Below, piece after piece: positions 8,429 through 17,396 of a DNA stretch of 64,000 nt. The DNA is from Chloroflexota bacterium (GTDB lineage: Bacteria; Chloroflexota; UBA11872), in assembly GCA_026707285.1 (NCBI GenBank), contig JAPOXD010000048.1, positions 48,658 through 112,657 on the forward strand, given 5' to 3'. The number at the start of each line of letters is the position of its first letter. Positions within the stretch are counted from its first letter, which is position 1. A model generated the notes under the pieces. The model made no database searches. It worked only from the letters and a program-made list of their open reading frames with translations, and was not told the origin of the DNA. The position numbers and the translations under genes are program-made.

Positions 8429-9454
8429 CTAGACGCTTGGCCAGCCGTCGGGAATCTCGTTGGCTTCGAGTGCGGCCTTGATGGCTTCGGCGGCCTCGGG
8501 CGTCACCCAGCTTGACCATACGCTCACGTTGCTCTTGAGCCACCAGAGCGCGGTTTCGTTGATGCTGGCATCCCTGTTTTCGAGCCGCCACTTGCCGACA
8601 TCTTTGTAGAGCTCGAGATTCAGATTCCAGGCCCGCAGCATCTCGACGATTTCCGGCGCCCGATCAGGGATGTCTCGGTGCACGGCAATGGAGATCGTCG
8701 CGTCTCGGTAGGCGCAAGCCCTCGTCGTATTCCAGCACTCATCGCTGTACTCGGGCTCCTTCAATCGGACCAGGTCAAGCTCGGCCGCGGGATCGTTGGT
8801 TCCCCATTGGTAGCCGAGCCACGGTTCCCGTCGCTCGTATGCACCGTAGAGGTCGGCATTTGCCGCTGCGCCGTCTCCTGGATTGATGATGTGCACATGG
8901 TCTGAGAGTCCATAGGCCTCGATCTGCTGGGCGTTTATCTCCTCGCACACCCACCCGATGACGCAAGACACCAGCCGCGCTTTACCGCGCGTTTCAACCG
9001 TGGCGAACAGCGCCTTGAATTTCTCCTCTTTCAGATCCTCGACACTATCCAGCTCTGGATACTGCTCCTGAAGATATGCGGGGATTACGAATGCGGACTG
9101 CCAGTCGCGGCCGAGGCTTTCGCCGACCAATTCGACGTCGCCCGCTGCCAGCGCATCCACCCAGGCATCCTCCTGGTTCGGCAACCAGATCTCCATGGTG
9201 ACCTGGGTGTCGCCTCGGCGCAGTCCCTGCAACAAGGGAAGGGTGGCGCCGAACACCAGATCGGTGGGGTAACCGTAGCCCTTTTCAACGATGTATTGGG
9301 CGACGCGATTCTGAAACTGCGCACTGGTCCAGTTCAGATCGCTGAAGACGATGGGCTCTTTCTCCGCAACTACTTCGGTCTCGGAGCAGGCGGTTCCAAA
9401 TATGACGGCAATCAGCGCAATTGCCATGACCGACCGTCTGGACATCGCCCACAT
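8429..9454 (-). CDS. Glycine betaine/choline-type (OpuAC) substrate-binding lipoprotein
   Basis: This 341-residue protein starts at an ATG preceded by AGGGAG at nine bases. It has a basic N-terminus, a hydrophobic stretch and the lipobox FGTAC, so the mature protein should be membrane-anchored. The body has the OpuAC features: IVFSDLNWTSAQ, VTMEIWLPN and WLGYQWGTNDP, with several Trp residues of the kind that cage quaternary amines. No permease or ATPase gene adjoins it, so it is an orphan here. Binding of betaine, choline or proline betaine is likely from the family; the exact ligand is inferred. Confidence 0.85.
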   Translation of the reverse strand: MWAMSRRSVMAIALIAVIFGTACSETEVVAEKEPIVFSDLNWTSAQFQNRVAQYIVEKGYGYPTDLVFGATLPLLQGLRRGDTQVTMEIWLPNQEDAWVDALAAGDVELVGESLGRDWQSAFVIPAYLQEQYPELDSVEDLKEEKFKALFATVETRGKARLVSCVIGWVCEEINAQQIEAYGLSDHVHIINPGDGAAANADLYGAYERREPWLGYQWGTNDPAAELDLVRLKEPEYSDECWNTTRACAYRDATISIAVHRDIPDRAPEIVEMLRAWNLNLELYKDVGKWRLENRDASINETALWWLKSNVSVWSSWVTPEAAEAIKAALEANEIPDGWPSV

Positions 9455-9637
9455 GCGGCAGGTCTCCCTTCTCGCTGCCCTCAGGCTGCTTGCTGAGTGA
9501 CTCTTGGAGATTCCGTCATCGTGCAATCGGGAATCACCGGCCCCGATTCGAGGATGCTACTGCCTGCTTTCCGGTCCGGCCAATCGTCATGGCAGGGCCT
9601 GCAAGCCACTTCGCATGGGTGATCTGACCCGGTCCCG

Positions 9638-10063
9638 CTACAACACGCCCTTGGTCAGGATCACGTTGCCGTAGAGCCGCCGTTCGCCGGTGGCGACGAT
9701 TGCGAAGGCCTGCCGCGCCCGCTCGTAGAACGCAAAGCGCTCCACTCGCTCGAAGCTCACGGGCGCCCCGTGGGCTGTCGCGGCAATGCGGCGAAAGCCG
9801 GTGACGACGGGCGGCTCGGCGTCCGGGTCGCCGGCCACCGCCATCACCGCCGCCGGCGCCTCGACATACTCATCGAGCGGCAGCACCGACAGAATTGCTT
9901 CTGCGGCGCGGGTGGCGTCGACGCCGTCGAGGCGCACCAGCCGCCGGGCGTTGGCTTCGGCCGGGAAGTTCGCATCGACAATCACGACTTCGTCGCCATG
10001 CCCCATGGCCGCAAGCACGCGCAGCAGGTCCGGCCCGAGGAGCGGGTCGATACCTTTCAACAT
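9638..10063 (-). CDS. fucU: RbsD/FucU family sugar mutarotase (L-fucose mutarotase-like)
   Basis: This 141-residue protein has the exact family length and the diagnostic opening MLKGIDPLLGPDLLRVLAAM followed by GHGDEVVIVDANFPA, with His22 as the conserved catalytic-type histidine. The C-terminal YGNVILTKGVL is also typical. The ATG at 10063 was chosen because upstream in-frame sequence lacks similarity. FucU interconverts alpha and beta anomers of L-fucose and RbsD acts on ribose; the ANFPA and FYERA segments favour the FucU side. It suggests fucose-type sugar use in this organism, although no fucose dehydrogenase neighbour is certain. Confidence 0.88.
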   Translation of the reverse strand: MLKGIDPLLGPDLLRVLAAMGHGDEVVIVDANFPAEANARRLVRLDGVDATRAAEAILSVLPLDEYVEAPAAVMAVAGDPDAEPPVVTGFRRIAATAHGAPVSFERVERFAFYERARQAFAIVATGERRLYGNVILTKGVL

Positions 10064-10127
10064 CGGGACGTCCCACGGCGTCGGCGCGACGGCATCGTGG
10101 CACATGCGGACGGATATGCTCCGAAGC

Positions 10128-11354
10128 ATGGGCGAAGGCGAAGCGACGGACCGGGGAGGCGCTGTGACGCCACGCGCCAGCTCAAGCCGCATTGACGCGG
10201 ATGGCGCTGGCCCGGCGCTCAAGGAGTTCGTCGAGCACGTGCCGGTGACGCTCAACGATGCCGGCGACACCGCCGGCTGGGTGTCCAAGGAATCGGTCGA
10301 CCGCCTGTGGATCGAAGCGGACGGGGAGCTGGTCAGCCAACTCTGGGTCGTCGACGTCGCGGTGCGAGTGTGGGGCGCCGAGCTGCGCAGCGCCGGCGTG
10401 GCCGGCGTGGGGACGCCCGAGCCGCATCGTCTGAAGGGCTACGCGCGGCGGCTGATGGAGGCTTGCGAGCGGTTCGCGGCCGACCGGGGCTACGCGATCA
10501 GCACGCTATTTGGGATTCCGGACTTCTATCACCGCTTCGGCTACGCCACGGTCTGCCCGGAGTACGAAATCCGGATCGAACTCGACGCCCTCGATATGGA
10601 TGGGCCAGCCGCTTCGCTCCAGGGTCTCCAGCATTCGGACTGGGTTCCGATTGCTGGAATGTGCAACGCGGCGTACGGATCGCTCGACGGCTCGGTCGTC
10701 CGGCGCGAAGGCGCGTGGCGAGGTCCCAGGCAGGGCTCGGATTGGTTCAAAAGGCCGCAGGCGTTCGTGAGTCGCGACGCGCGCGGGCGTCCGGCGGCTT
10801 ACGCGGTGGTCGACACCGAGCTGACGGACGGTTGCCTGGCGGTGTCGGAAGCGGTGGCCGGCCATGACGCCGCCGGATTAGCCCTGGCCGGCGGATTGGC
10901 CGGGATGGCCAGATCGCGCGGAGCGACGGGCCTGGCGGCCAGTCTGCATCCGGGCACGGGGTTGGGTGCGCTGCTGACTCGACTTGGTGGCGCGGTCGAG
11001 GTGACACGACCGGACGACGCCGGCTACATGGCGTGCATCGTCGACCTGGACGCCGTGTTGCAGAAGTGCACGCCGGCGCTCGTAGACCGCGCAGCCGGCT
11101 GCGAGCTGCCGTTGCCCAAGACGCTGCATGTGAAGACCGATATCGGCAATGGCTGCATCGCAGTCGGCGGACAGTCGCCGCCCGCCGAGCTGTCAATTGA
11201 TCGGCTCGGGCTCGTCCAGCTTCTGTTCGGCTATCGGACGTTTAGCGAGCTTCGGGAATCGGGCAACACCCACGCTCAAGGCGTTTCCGACCAGGTGCTT
11301 GCGGAGCTCTTCCCACGCAATGACGGCTACTGCTTCTGGCCGGACCGGTATTGA
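10128..11354 (+). CDS. Eis-like GNAT family N-acetyltransferase
   Basis: This protein of about 408 residues has the Eis-type architecture: an N-terminal GNAT with the acetyl-CoA segment PEPHRLKGYARRLMEA near residue 104, a second GNAT-like half, and a C-terminal sterol-carrier-like domain ending in LFPRNDGYCFWPDRY. GIPDFYHRFGYA is the typical strand and turn after the cofactor site. Starts at 10104, 10116 and 10128 are all possible, and the last was taken arbitrarily. A paralogue lies at 52624. It is divergent from fucU. Known Eis proteins acetylate amines or aminoglycosides; the substrate here is unknown. Confidence 0.82.
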   Translation: MGEGEATDRGGAVTPRASSSRIDADGAGPALKEFVEHVPVTLNDAGDTAGWVSKESVDRLWIEADGELVSQLWVVDVAVRVWGAELRSAGVAGVGTPEPHRLKGYARRLMEACERFAADRGYAISTLFGIPDFYHRFGYATVCPEYEIRIELDALDMDGPAASLQGLQHSDWVPIAGMCNAAYGSLDGSVVRREGAWRGPRQGSDWFKRPQAFVSRDARGRPAAYAVVDTELTDGCLAVSEAVAGHDAAGLALAGGLAGMARSRGATGLAASLHPGTGLGALLTRLGGAVEVTRPDDAGYMACIVDLDAVLQKCTPALVDRAAGCELPLPKTLHVKTDIGNGCIAVGGQSPPAELSIDRLGLVQLLFGYRTFSELRESGNTHAQGVSDQVLAELFPRNDGYCFWPDRY

Positions 11355-11431
11355 TGCCGGCGCTTAGACGACAGCCAATTCAATAGCAATCGGCGACCGT
11401 CGAAGCCGCGATGGATCAACTTTGAGCGATA

Positions 11432-11457
11432 GATAAACCAACCCTCGATAAACCAAC
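11432..11457. promoter_or_regulatory. Direct repeat GATAAACCAAC, possible operator
   Basis: Two identical 11-base copies, GATAAACCAAC at 11432-11442 and 11447-11457, are spaced 15 bases start to start. They lie about 180 bases upstream of a promoter-like motif of the ABC operon. Spaced direct repeats of this sort are often regulator sites, but no regulator gene is nearby. Confidence 0.35.
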
Positions 11458-11637
11458 AATTCGCTCCTATCGTCCGCATTTCAACTTCAAACGCGTCAAC
11501 AATCGAGATTTACTTGTAGTCGTGGGCCTCGACTCAGTCGATACACCCTTCGGCCGGAAAGCGGCGACAATTCGTACATTTGCCGCGGTGGTCGTATCCC
11601 CCGGAATTTTTGTGTATACGATCTATCATGGGTGCTA

Positions 11638-11667
11638 TTGTCAAAGCCCGAATCAGTCGGGTATCCT
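11638..11667 (+). promoter_or_regulatory. Putative promoter of the carbohydrate ABC operon
   Basis: TTGTCA (five of six consensus matches) and TATCCT (four of six) are separated by 18 bases and precede the operon's first ATG by about 108 bases. Confidence 0.35.
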
Positions 11668-11774
11668 TCCTGACCATCTCATTCGAGCCTACGGCTGTCA
11701 GGTGTGGGGATGGGTGGCGATCCGGCGTTGTGAGGGTTAGGCGCCCGGGGCATACGGGCGGGGAGGCGGCACGA

Positions 11775-13259
11775 ATGAACAGTCGAAATGGAATGAGTCG
11801 CCGGCAGGTCATCCGGGCCGGATTGCTCAGCGTTATGGCGGGTGCCGGCGCGGCGGTGCTGGCGGCGTGCGGCGAGACCCAAGTCGTCACCAAGGAGATC
11901 ATCAAGGAAGTCCCGGTCGAGACGGTCGTGACCAGGGAAGTGGTCAAGGAAGTCGCGATCGAGACAGTCGTGACCAAGGAAGTGGTCAGGGAAGTCCCGG
12001 TTGAGCGGCTGGTGAAGACCGAGGTCGTGAAGGAAGTCGTGCAGCAAGTCGAGGTTCCGGCCGAGTTCGGCACGGTGGAAGTCATCACGCCGTGGGGCGG
12101 CGCCGAGCTGGAAGCGTTCGAAGCCATCGTCAAGCCGTGGGAGGAAGCCACTGGCGGAAGGGTCGCGCACGAGCAGTCGCCCGACATGTTTGCCACGATG
12201 ACCGCGCGCACCGAGGGTGGGCACCCACCGGACGTTGCCGTGCTCTTTGGCATCGGCCACGCCAGCCAACTCGCGCGGGACGGGCACCTGGTCCCACTCG
12301 AGACCTTCCTGAACATGGACGAGTTCGCCGAGCAATACTCGCCCGCGTTCATTGACATGAGCTCCGTTGACGGCACGGTCTACGGCGTGCACATGTATCT
12401 CTACATGCGAGGTCTCGTCTGGTACAGCCCGAGTCGGTTCAAGGCCCAGGGGTTTGAGGTCCCGACGACGTGGGACGAAATGATCGATCTCTCCGACCGG
12501 ATCGTGGCTCAGGGCGAGAAGCCGTGGGCCATGGGCACCGAGCACGATGTTCACAGCGGCTGGCAGGGCTCCGATTTCATCCAGGAATACGTGCTTGCCG
12601 ACCACGGGCCACAGGTCTACGACGCCTGGGGGGCCCACGAGATTCCGTGGAGCGACCCTCGCATCAAGCGCGAGTGGGAGCGGTGGGGCGAGATTGCGCT
12701 CAATACCGACTACGTATTCGGCGGCGTGGACACGATTCTGTCGACCCGCTGGTCGGACGCGGCGGTGCTGCCGTTCATGGATCCGCCGCGCGCCTACATG
12801 CACCAGATGGGCTCCTTTGTGTTCGGCACTATCGCCGACCGGTTCCCGGAGTTGCGGCCGGGCGAGGACTTCTCGGTGTTCCGCTACCCGACGATCAACC
12901 CGGAATTCGAGGGCGCGAGCAGCGGCGGCTCCGGCGTGATGGTCTCGCTGACGGACCGTCCCGAGACGGGGTCGTTCATTCGCTACATCACCTCCACGGG
13001 CACGCAGCAGCTGTGGGCAAGCACCGGGGGGTTCCTTTCGAGCAACCGGCTGATTCCGCTCGAGGCATACGCGAATCCGGTCAACCGGGAAATCGCGCGG
13101 GTGTTCCAAGAGGCCAAGATCTACCGCCACGGCAACGACAACACGTGGGGGGCTCCGCTTCAGCCGAAGTTCTTCGAGTCCGCCATCAAGTACCTCAGGA
13201 ATCCGGACAGTCTCGACGAGATCCTGGCCGACTTCGACAGCATCGTCGAGAGCCTGTAA
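11775..13259 (+). CDS. Carbohydrate ABC transporter substrate-binding lipoprotein
   Basis: This 494-residue extracellular binding protein of the sugar (SBP_bac_1) family has a start following GGGAGGCGG. The N-terminus has SRRQVIRAG (Tat-like twin arginine), a hydrophobic stretch and the lipobox LAACGE, so export and lipid anchoring are expected. Residues about 36-93 are a Val/Lys/Glu tract built from 14-residue units (VVTKEIIKEVPVET and variants). The ligand-binding body starts near ITPWGGAELEAFEAIVKPWE, with PTTWDEM and GSGVMVSLT as family landmarks. It heads an operon with two permeases and probably binds an oligosaccharide or polyol, with the ligand unknown. Confidence 0.9.
   Translation: MNSRNGMSRRQVIRAGLLSVMAGAGAAVLAACGETQVVTKEIIKEVPVETVVTREVVKEVAIETVVTKEVVREVPVERLVKTEVVKEVVQQVEVPAEFGTVEVITPWGGAELEAFEAIVKPWEEATGGRVAHEQSPDMFATMTARTEGGHPPDVAVLFGIGHASQLARDGHLVPLETFLNMDEFAEQYSPAFIDMSSVDGTVYGVHMYLYMRGLVWYSPSRFKAQGFEVPTTWDEMIDLSDRIVAQGEKPWAMGTEHDVHSGWQGSDFIQEYVLADHGPQVYDAWGAHEIPWSDPRIKREWERWGEIALNTDYVFGGVDTILSTRWSDAAVLPFMDPPRAYMHQMGSFVFGTIADRFPELRPGEDFSVFRYPTINPEFEGASSGGSGVMVSLTDRPETGSFIRYITSTGTQQLWASTGGFLSSNRLIPLEAYANPVNREIARVFQEAKIYRHGNDNTWGAPLQPKFFESAIKYLRNPDSLDEILADFDSIVESL
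11883..12008 (+). repeat. Coding tandem repeat, three 42-bp units
   Basis: Three consecutive 42-base units (11883-11924, 11925-11966, 11967-12008) encode VVTKEIIKEVPVET, VVTREVVKEVAIET and VVTKEVVREVPVER, followed by a partial fourth. They form the linker after the lipoprotein anchor. A matching array occurs at 62831 in an otherwise different binding protein. Confidence 0.8.
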
Positions 13260-13323
13260 CGATTCTTCGATTGGAACTCCAGCGGCCCGCCGGCGGCTGA
13301 ATCGGTGACTGTCGGGGCGGCGG

Positions 13324-14211
13324 TTGATTAGGACAAGTCGGATCGCGCCTTGGATCTGGGCTTTTCCGGGACTCCTCACGCTGGCGGTGTTTCTGGTCTA
13401 CCCGTCCATCGACACGTTCCGCCGCAGCTTGATGAACTCCAATTCGACGGAGTTCGTCGGCCTGGAGAGTTACGCCCGCGTCTTCGCCAAGGAAGAAACG
13501 CAGCTGGCGTTGCTGAACAGTCTCCTGTGGATGATCGTGTTCACCGGCGTCACGACCCTACTCGGCTTGCTGATCGCCGTGATGATTGAGCGCGTCTGGT
13601 ACGACGTGATCGTGAAGACGCTCGTGTTCCTGCCGATGGCCATCTCATTCACGGCGGCGGCGGTGATCTGGAGATTCGTCTACGGGTTTCAGCCGACGGG
13701 GTTCCCGCAGTGGGGAGCGGCCAACGCGGCATTGACGACGCTTGGCTTCGACTCACATCCGTTTCTGATCAGCAAGGAGGTCATTCCGTTCTACGGCATC
13801 AACAATGTCGCCGTCATCGTGGCCGCGGTCTGGATGACCACGGGTTTCGCCATGATGGTGTTCTCCGCGGCCATCCGCAGCTTGCCGCAAGAGTTGCTGG
13901 AAGCCGCGCGAGTCGATGGCGCCAAGGAATGGCAAGTCTTCTGGCACATCATTCGCCCATCAATCATGCCAACGATCTACGTCGTCGCAACCGTGCTGGT
14001 GATATCCGCGCTGAAAGTCTTCGACTTGGTCTTCGTGATGACAGGTGGATTGTTCGAAACCGACGTCGTGGCTAATCGGATGTACAAGGAGATGTTCGAA
14101 TACCGAGAGTTCGGGATCGCCACCGCGCTTTCGGTCATCCTGCTGTTCCTCTCGCTACCGGTGATCGCGATCAATATCCGGCGGTTTCGCCGGCAAGAGC
14201 GCGAGCGCTAA
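13324..14211 (+). CDS. Carbohydrate ABC transporter permease (MalF/UgpA type)
   Basis: This 295-residue permease has six predicted transmembrane helices. The cytoplasmic EAA loop reads EAARVDGAKEWQVFWHIIRP near residues 195-214, the contact point for the ATPase subunit. The only in-frame start close to the first helix is a TTG at 13324, preceded by a G-rich stretch rather than a strong ribosome site. It lies 64 bases after the binding protein and two bases before the partner permease, so the three form an operon. No ATPase follows, so a shared ATPase encoded elsewhere (MsmK/UgpC type) is inferred. Confidence 0.9.
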   Translation: MIRTSRIAPWIWAFPGLLTLAVFLVYPSIDTFRRSLMNSNSTEFVGLESYARVFAKEETQLALLNSLLWMIVFTGVTTLLGLLIAVMIERVWYDVIVKTLVFLPMAISFTAAAVIWRFVYGFQPTGFPQWGAANAALTTLGFDSHPFLISKEVIPFYGINNVAVIVAAVWMTTGFAMMVFSAAIRSLPQELLEAARVDGAKEWQVFWHIIRPSIMPTIYVVATVLVISALKVFDLVFVMTGGLFETDVVANRMYKEMFEYREFGIATALSVILLFLSLPVIAINIRRFRRQERER

Positions 14212-14213
14212 TT

Positions 14214-15158
14214 GTGAGACCAGCTACCGCCACGCAAGGCCTCAGGGCAATGCGCCTCCAGCCGGATACCCGGATTCAGCGGGTGATTCGGGCTGCATCT
14301 CGGGGACCGCTGCATCTGGCGCTCATCGCCATTGCGTTGCTCTGGACGTTTCCCAGCGTCGGGCTCCTTGTCAGCTCGTTTCGACCGAAGCTCAACGTCG
14401 CGACGTCCGGATGGTGGACCGCATTTCAGCTCCCGTTCGAGTTCACGCTCGAGAACTATGCGTTCGTACTCTTTCGACGGGGTGTTGGTGACAGCTTCGT
14501 GAGCAGCATCTTGATCACGGTGCCGGCCACATTCCTCACGATCCTCGTTGCCGCTTTCGCCGCCTTCGCGTTCGCGTGGATGAGTTTCCGGTTGCGTGAT
14601 TTTCTGTTCTTCTTCGTGATAGCCCTGCTGGTGGTCCCTCTCCAGATGACGCTAATCCCGTTGCTCAATCTTCTCGGCTTCTTCAAGCTCAATGCCACCT
14701 ACCTCGGAATCTGGTTGGTGCATATGGGGTTTGGATTGCCGTTTGCGGTCTTTCTCCTTCGAAACTTCTTTGCCGCGCTTCCCCGTGAAATGCTGGAAGC
14801 CTCGCAGGTGGACGGCGCCTCGAGTCGGGTGGTCTTCTTCAAAATCGTCCTCCCGTTGTCCACGCCGGCTCTGGCTTCGCTCGCGATCTTCATGTTTCTT
14901 TGGATTTGGAACGACTTGCTCGTGGCGCTGATCTTTCTGGGGGGAAGCCCCGAGCTGGTGCCCGGGATCCTGCCGCCGGTGTCCGCGGACCGAGGTCCAC
15001 TCACGCTCACGATCGCCAGTCTCGTGTCGTCGCGCGGCGCGGACTGGGAGCTGTTGACGGCGGCGGCATTCGTCTCGATGGTTCTTCCGCTGGCCGTCTT
15101 TTTCGCCCTCCAGCGGTACTTCGTGCGCGGGCTCCTGACCGGAGGCCTCAGGGGCTAG
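14214..15158 (+). CDS. Carbohydrate ABC transporter permease (MalG/UgpE type)
   Basis: This 314-residue inner-membrane permease starts at a GTG two bases after the stop of its partner. Six transmembrane helices are evident, with the EAA motif EASQVDGASSRVVFFKIVLP near residues 196-215. The conserved WTFPSVGLLVSSFRPK after the first helix and the glycine-rich C-terminal RYFVRGLLTGGLRG are typical of MalG-type subunits. It forms the heterodimeric channel with the upstream permease, and its transcript probably continues into the SMP-30-like gene five bases downstream. Confidence 0.9.
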   Translation: MRPATATQGLRAMRLQPDTRIQRVIRAASRGPLHLALIAIALLWTFPSVGLLVSSFRPKLNVATSGWWTAFQLPFEFTLENYAFVLFRRGVGDSFVSSILITVPATFLTILVAAFAAFAFAWMSFRLRDFLFFFVIALLVVPLQMTLIPLLNLLGFFKLNATYLGIWLVHMGFGLPFAVFLLRNFFAALPREMLEASQVDGASSRVVFFKIVLPLSTPALASLAIFMFLWIWNDLLVALIFLGGSPELVPGILPPVSADRGPLTLTIASLVSSRGADWELLTAAAFVSMVLPLAVFFALQRYFVRGLLTGGLRG

Positions 15159-15163
15159 CGCCG

Positions 15164-16072
15164 ATGACCGCCGCCGTTGAAGTTCGGGACGCGCGACTTG
15201 CCGACCTCGTGTCGTCGGACGCAACCATCGAGCGCGTGGCGGCCGGATTCAGGTTCACCGAGGGCCCTGTCTGGCGCGGAGACCATCTGCTCTTCGTCGA
15301 CGTGGTCGGCAAGAGGATCATTCACTGGCGGCAGTTGCTGGAAGGCCCCGAGGTCCGGACCTTTCGCGCGCCAAGCCATGGCGCCAACGCACTGACGCTG
15401 GACGCCCAAAACCGGCTCGTCATCTGCGAATCCGGCTCGCGCGCCGTCACACGCATTGAGACGGACGGCCGCACCAGGCTCTTGGCCGACCGATTTGAGG
15501 GAAAACGCCTCAACAGCCCGAACGATCTCATCGTCCGACCCGACGGCGCGATCTACTTCACCGACCCAACCTATGGGCTCCCGAATGGCACCGAGGGCAA
15601 AGAATTGCCGTTTCAGGGGCTCTACCGGGTCATGCCCGACGGGGCGATCGACCTGCTCGCCGACGACTTTGCAATGCCAAACGGCATTGCGCTATCGGCA
15701 GACCAGCGGCAGCTCTACGTGGGCGATACCGACCGTCGGCACATCCGGGTGTTCGACGTGCGCTCAGATGGCCGCCTGGCCGGCGGGCGGGTCTTCGCCG
15801 AACTGGATTCGCATGAAGCGGGCTGGACGGACGGCATGAAGGTCGACTGCCGGGGGAACGTCTACGGCACGGGTCCCGGCGGCGTGTGGGTGTTCTCCCG
15901 CCGCGGTCACCTGCTCGGACGGATCATTCCGCCGGAGCCGCCCGCGAACCTAGCCTGGGGCGATGCCGACTGGAAGACCCTCTTCATCACAGCCTGCACC
16001 AGCCTCTACCGAATTCGCGTGAATGTTGCGGGCATCCCGGTGCCGCTCGGCCCGGTCGCTAGTCGAATGTGA
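15164..16072 (+). CDS. SMP-30/gluconolactonase family protein
   Basis: This 302-residue six-bladed propeller enzyme of the SMP-30/lactonase family contains the metal-site segments FTEGPVW (Glu), NSPNDLIV (Asn) near residue 123 and the late WTDGMKVD (Asp), plus DPTYGLPNG. The ATG is five bases after the second permease, making it the last gene of the transport operon. Family members hydrolyse sugar lactones such as gluconolactone or xylonolactone, so the imported ligand may be oxidised to a lactone. Its end overlaps the convergent dehydrogenase by 14 bases. Confidence 0.88.
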   Translation: MTAAVEVRDARLADLVSSDATIERVAAGFRFTEGPVWRGDHLLFVDVVGKRIIHWRQLLEGPEVRTFRAPSHGANALTLDAQNRLVICESGSRAVTRIETDGRTRLLADRFEGKRLNSPNDLIVRPDGAIYFTDPTYGLPNGTEGKELPFQGLYRVMPDGAIDLLADDFAMPNGIALSADQRQLYVGDTDRRHIRVFDVRSDGRLAGGRVFAELDSHEAGWTDGMKVDCRGNVYGTGPGGVWVFSRRGHLLGRIIPPEPPANLAWGDADWKTLFITACTSLYRIRVNVAGIPVPLGPVASRM

Positions 16073-17087
16073 ACATGACACGGCCAACCTCGCGCGTGTT
16101 GGCCAATTCATACGCACGCTGCGCCTCGGTCAATGGAAACCGATGCGTGATGAACCGATCGAAGCTGAGATTGCGCTGGCTCATGTACGAGAGGAGCTCG
16201 TCCAACTCGGGAGGCTCGAAGATCCACGATCCAATGAGCTTCAGCTGTCGATCGATGAGGACCCAGGCATCGACTTCGAACGCCGGCGCGCCCACGCCGA
16301 CATAGGCGACCGATCCCAGTGGCGCGGCCTGGAGAACGGCGTTCGCCCGCGACGTTGGGTTGCCGGAAACCTCGATGGCCTTCAGCAGCCCGCCATCCGA
16401 GGCCTCGAGCACCGCTTCGACCTCGTCGCCTGCCGTCGGGTCGATCGTGACGTCCACGCCGAGCCGCCTGGCAAGCTCCCGCCGAGGCCGCGAGGGTTCG
16501 GTGCCGATGACGCGCGCGCCGAGCGACTTGGCCAGCAGCGCCGCCGCGAGGCCCACCGGCCCCAGCCCATAGATGCCCACGGTATCGGTGGCGGAGACGT
16601 TTTGCTGGCGCAACGCCGACCAGGCCGTGCCGCCAATACAGGCCGCGAGCGCGGCATCCTCGAATGAAATGTTGTCAGGCAGCCGGTGGCAATGGTGCGC
16701 CGGCGCCAGCATGTACTCGGCGTCGGATCCATTCACCGTGAGGCCCATGATCCGGCTATTGCCGCAGTACTTCGGCCGAAAGTCCTGGCATTCCGGGCAG
16801 TGGCCGCACGCGGCCACGTGATAGACGGCGACGCGGTCGCCGACTTGGAGCCCCTCCACGCCGTCGCCAACCGCATCCACAACGCCAGCGGGCTCGTGTC
16901 CGGTGACCAGCTTGTTCCGCTCGCCGATTTGCTCGGGAGTGCTCCGAAAGTGGAAGAGATCGCTGCCGCAGACGCCCGCACCCATGATCTTGATTCGAAC
17001 GTCGCCCAGCGGAGGGTCTGGAACGGGGAACTCGTCCACGCTGACGGTGTGGTCGCCGAGCACCCGCACGCCGATCATGGTGGCCAC
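16059..17087 (-). CDS. Zinc-dependent medium-chain alcohol/polyol dehydrogenase
   Basis: This 342-residue medium-chain dehydrogenase has catalytic zinc ligands in the segments GVCGSDLFHF and TGHEPAGV, a structural-zinc cluster in CGHCPECQDFRPKYC near residues 96-110, and a GLGPVG nucleotide-binding turn near 173. A GTG start was chosen because AGGGAGGTGA sits six bases upstream; an ATG three codons later is possible. It is convergent with the lactonase-like gene and divergent from another dehydrogenase. Sugar or polyol oxidation feeding the lactonase is a plausible pathway, but it is inferred. Confidence 0.88.
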   Translation of the reverse strand: MATMIGVRVLGDHTVSVDEFPVPDPPLGDVRIKIMGAGVCGSDLFHFRSTPEQIGERNKLVTGHEPAGVVDAVGDGVEGLQVGDRVAVYHVAACGHCPECQDFRPKYCGNSRIMGLTVNGSDAEYMLAPAHHCHRLPDNISFEDAALAACIGGTAWSALRQQNVSATDTVGIYGLGPVGLAAALLAKSLGARVIGTEPSRPRRELARRLGVDVTIDPTAGDEVEAVLEASDGGLLKAIEVSGNPTSRANAVLQAAPLGSVAYVGVGAPAFEVDAWVLIDRQLKLIGSWIFEPPELDELLSYMSQRNLSFDRFITHRFPLTEAQRAYELANTREVGRVMFTFD

Positions 17088-17396
17088 GCCTCACCTCCCT
17101 CGATCACCGGGCGCCGAATGTCGATGTTCACGATTACTGTAGCCGGACATTTGCTCAGGCGTTGAGTTATTCGCGGTCGAATCATAGTTGCGCGAGAATG
17201 CCGTGCGCCTTCGAGTCAGACCGGTTTCAGCGGGACCCGCCGCCACGCGCGCCACACTGCCGCGGCGCAATTGGTGGCGGGGCTGCTGGTTCGGGTAGCG
17301 CGTCACGCGGCGAAGCGCGACGGGCGGTCGCGCAGGGCGAAGACGGACCGCGGCGCTGCGACAAGCCGCGGTCCTCGCAGCCGGGGGAGGGTATCC

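Larger units (their letters stand above)
11355..11774. other. Intergenic region upstream of the carbohydrate ABC operon
   Basis: These 420 bases are more AT-rich than the surroundings and hold no convincing gene. They contain a direct repeat (11432-11457) and a promoter-like pair (11638-11667), fitting a control region for the operon that starts at 11775. Confidence 0.55.

Noticed and set aside
11679..13379. Minus-strand frame of 566 codons opposite the sugar-binding protein
   Set aside because: It is antisense to a gene with a lipobox and family features. Its repeated LLDDFLGHD-like blocks are simply the complement of the 42-bp coding repeats.
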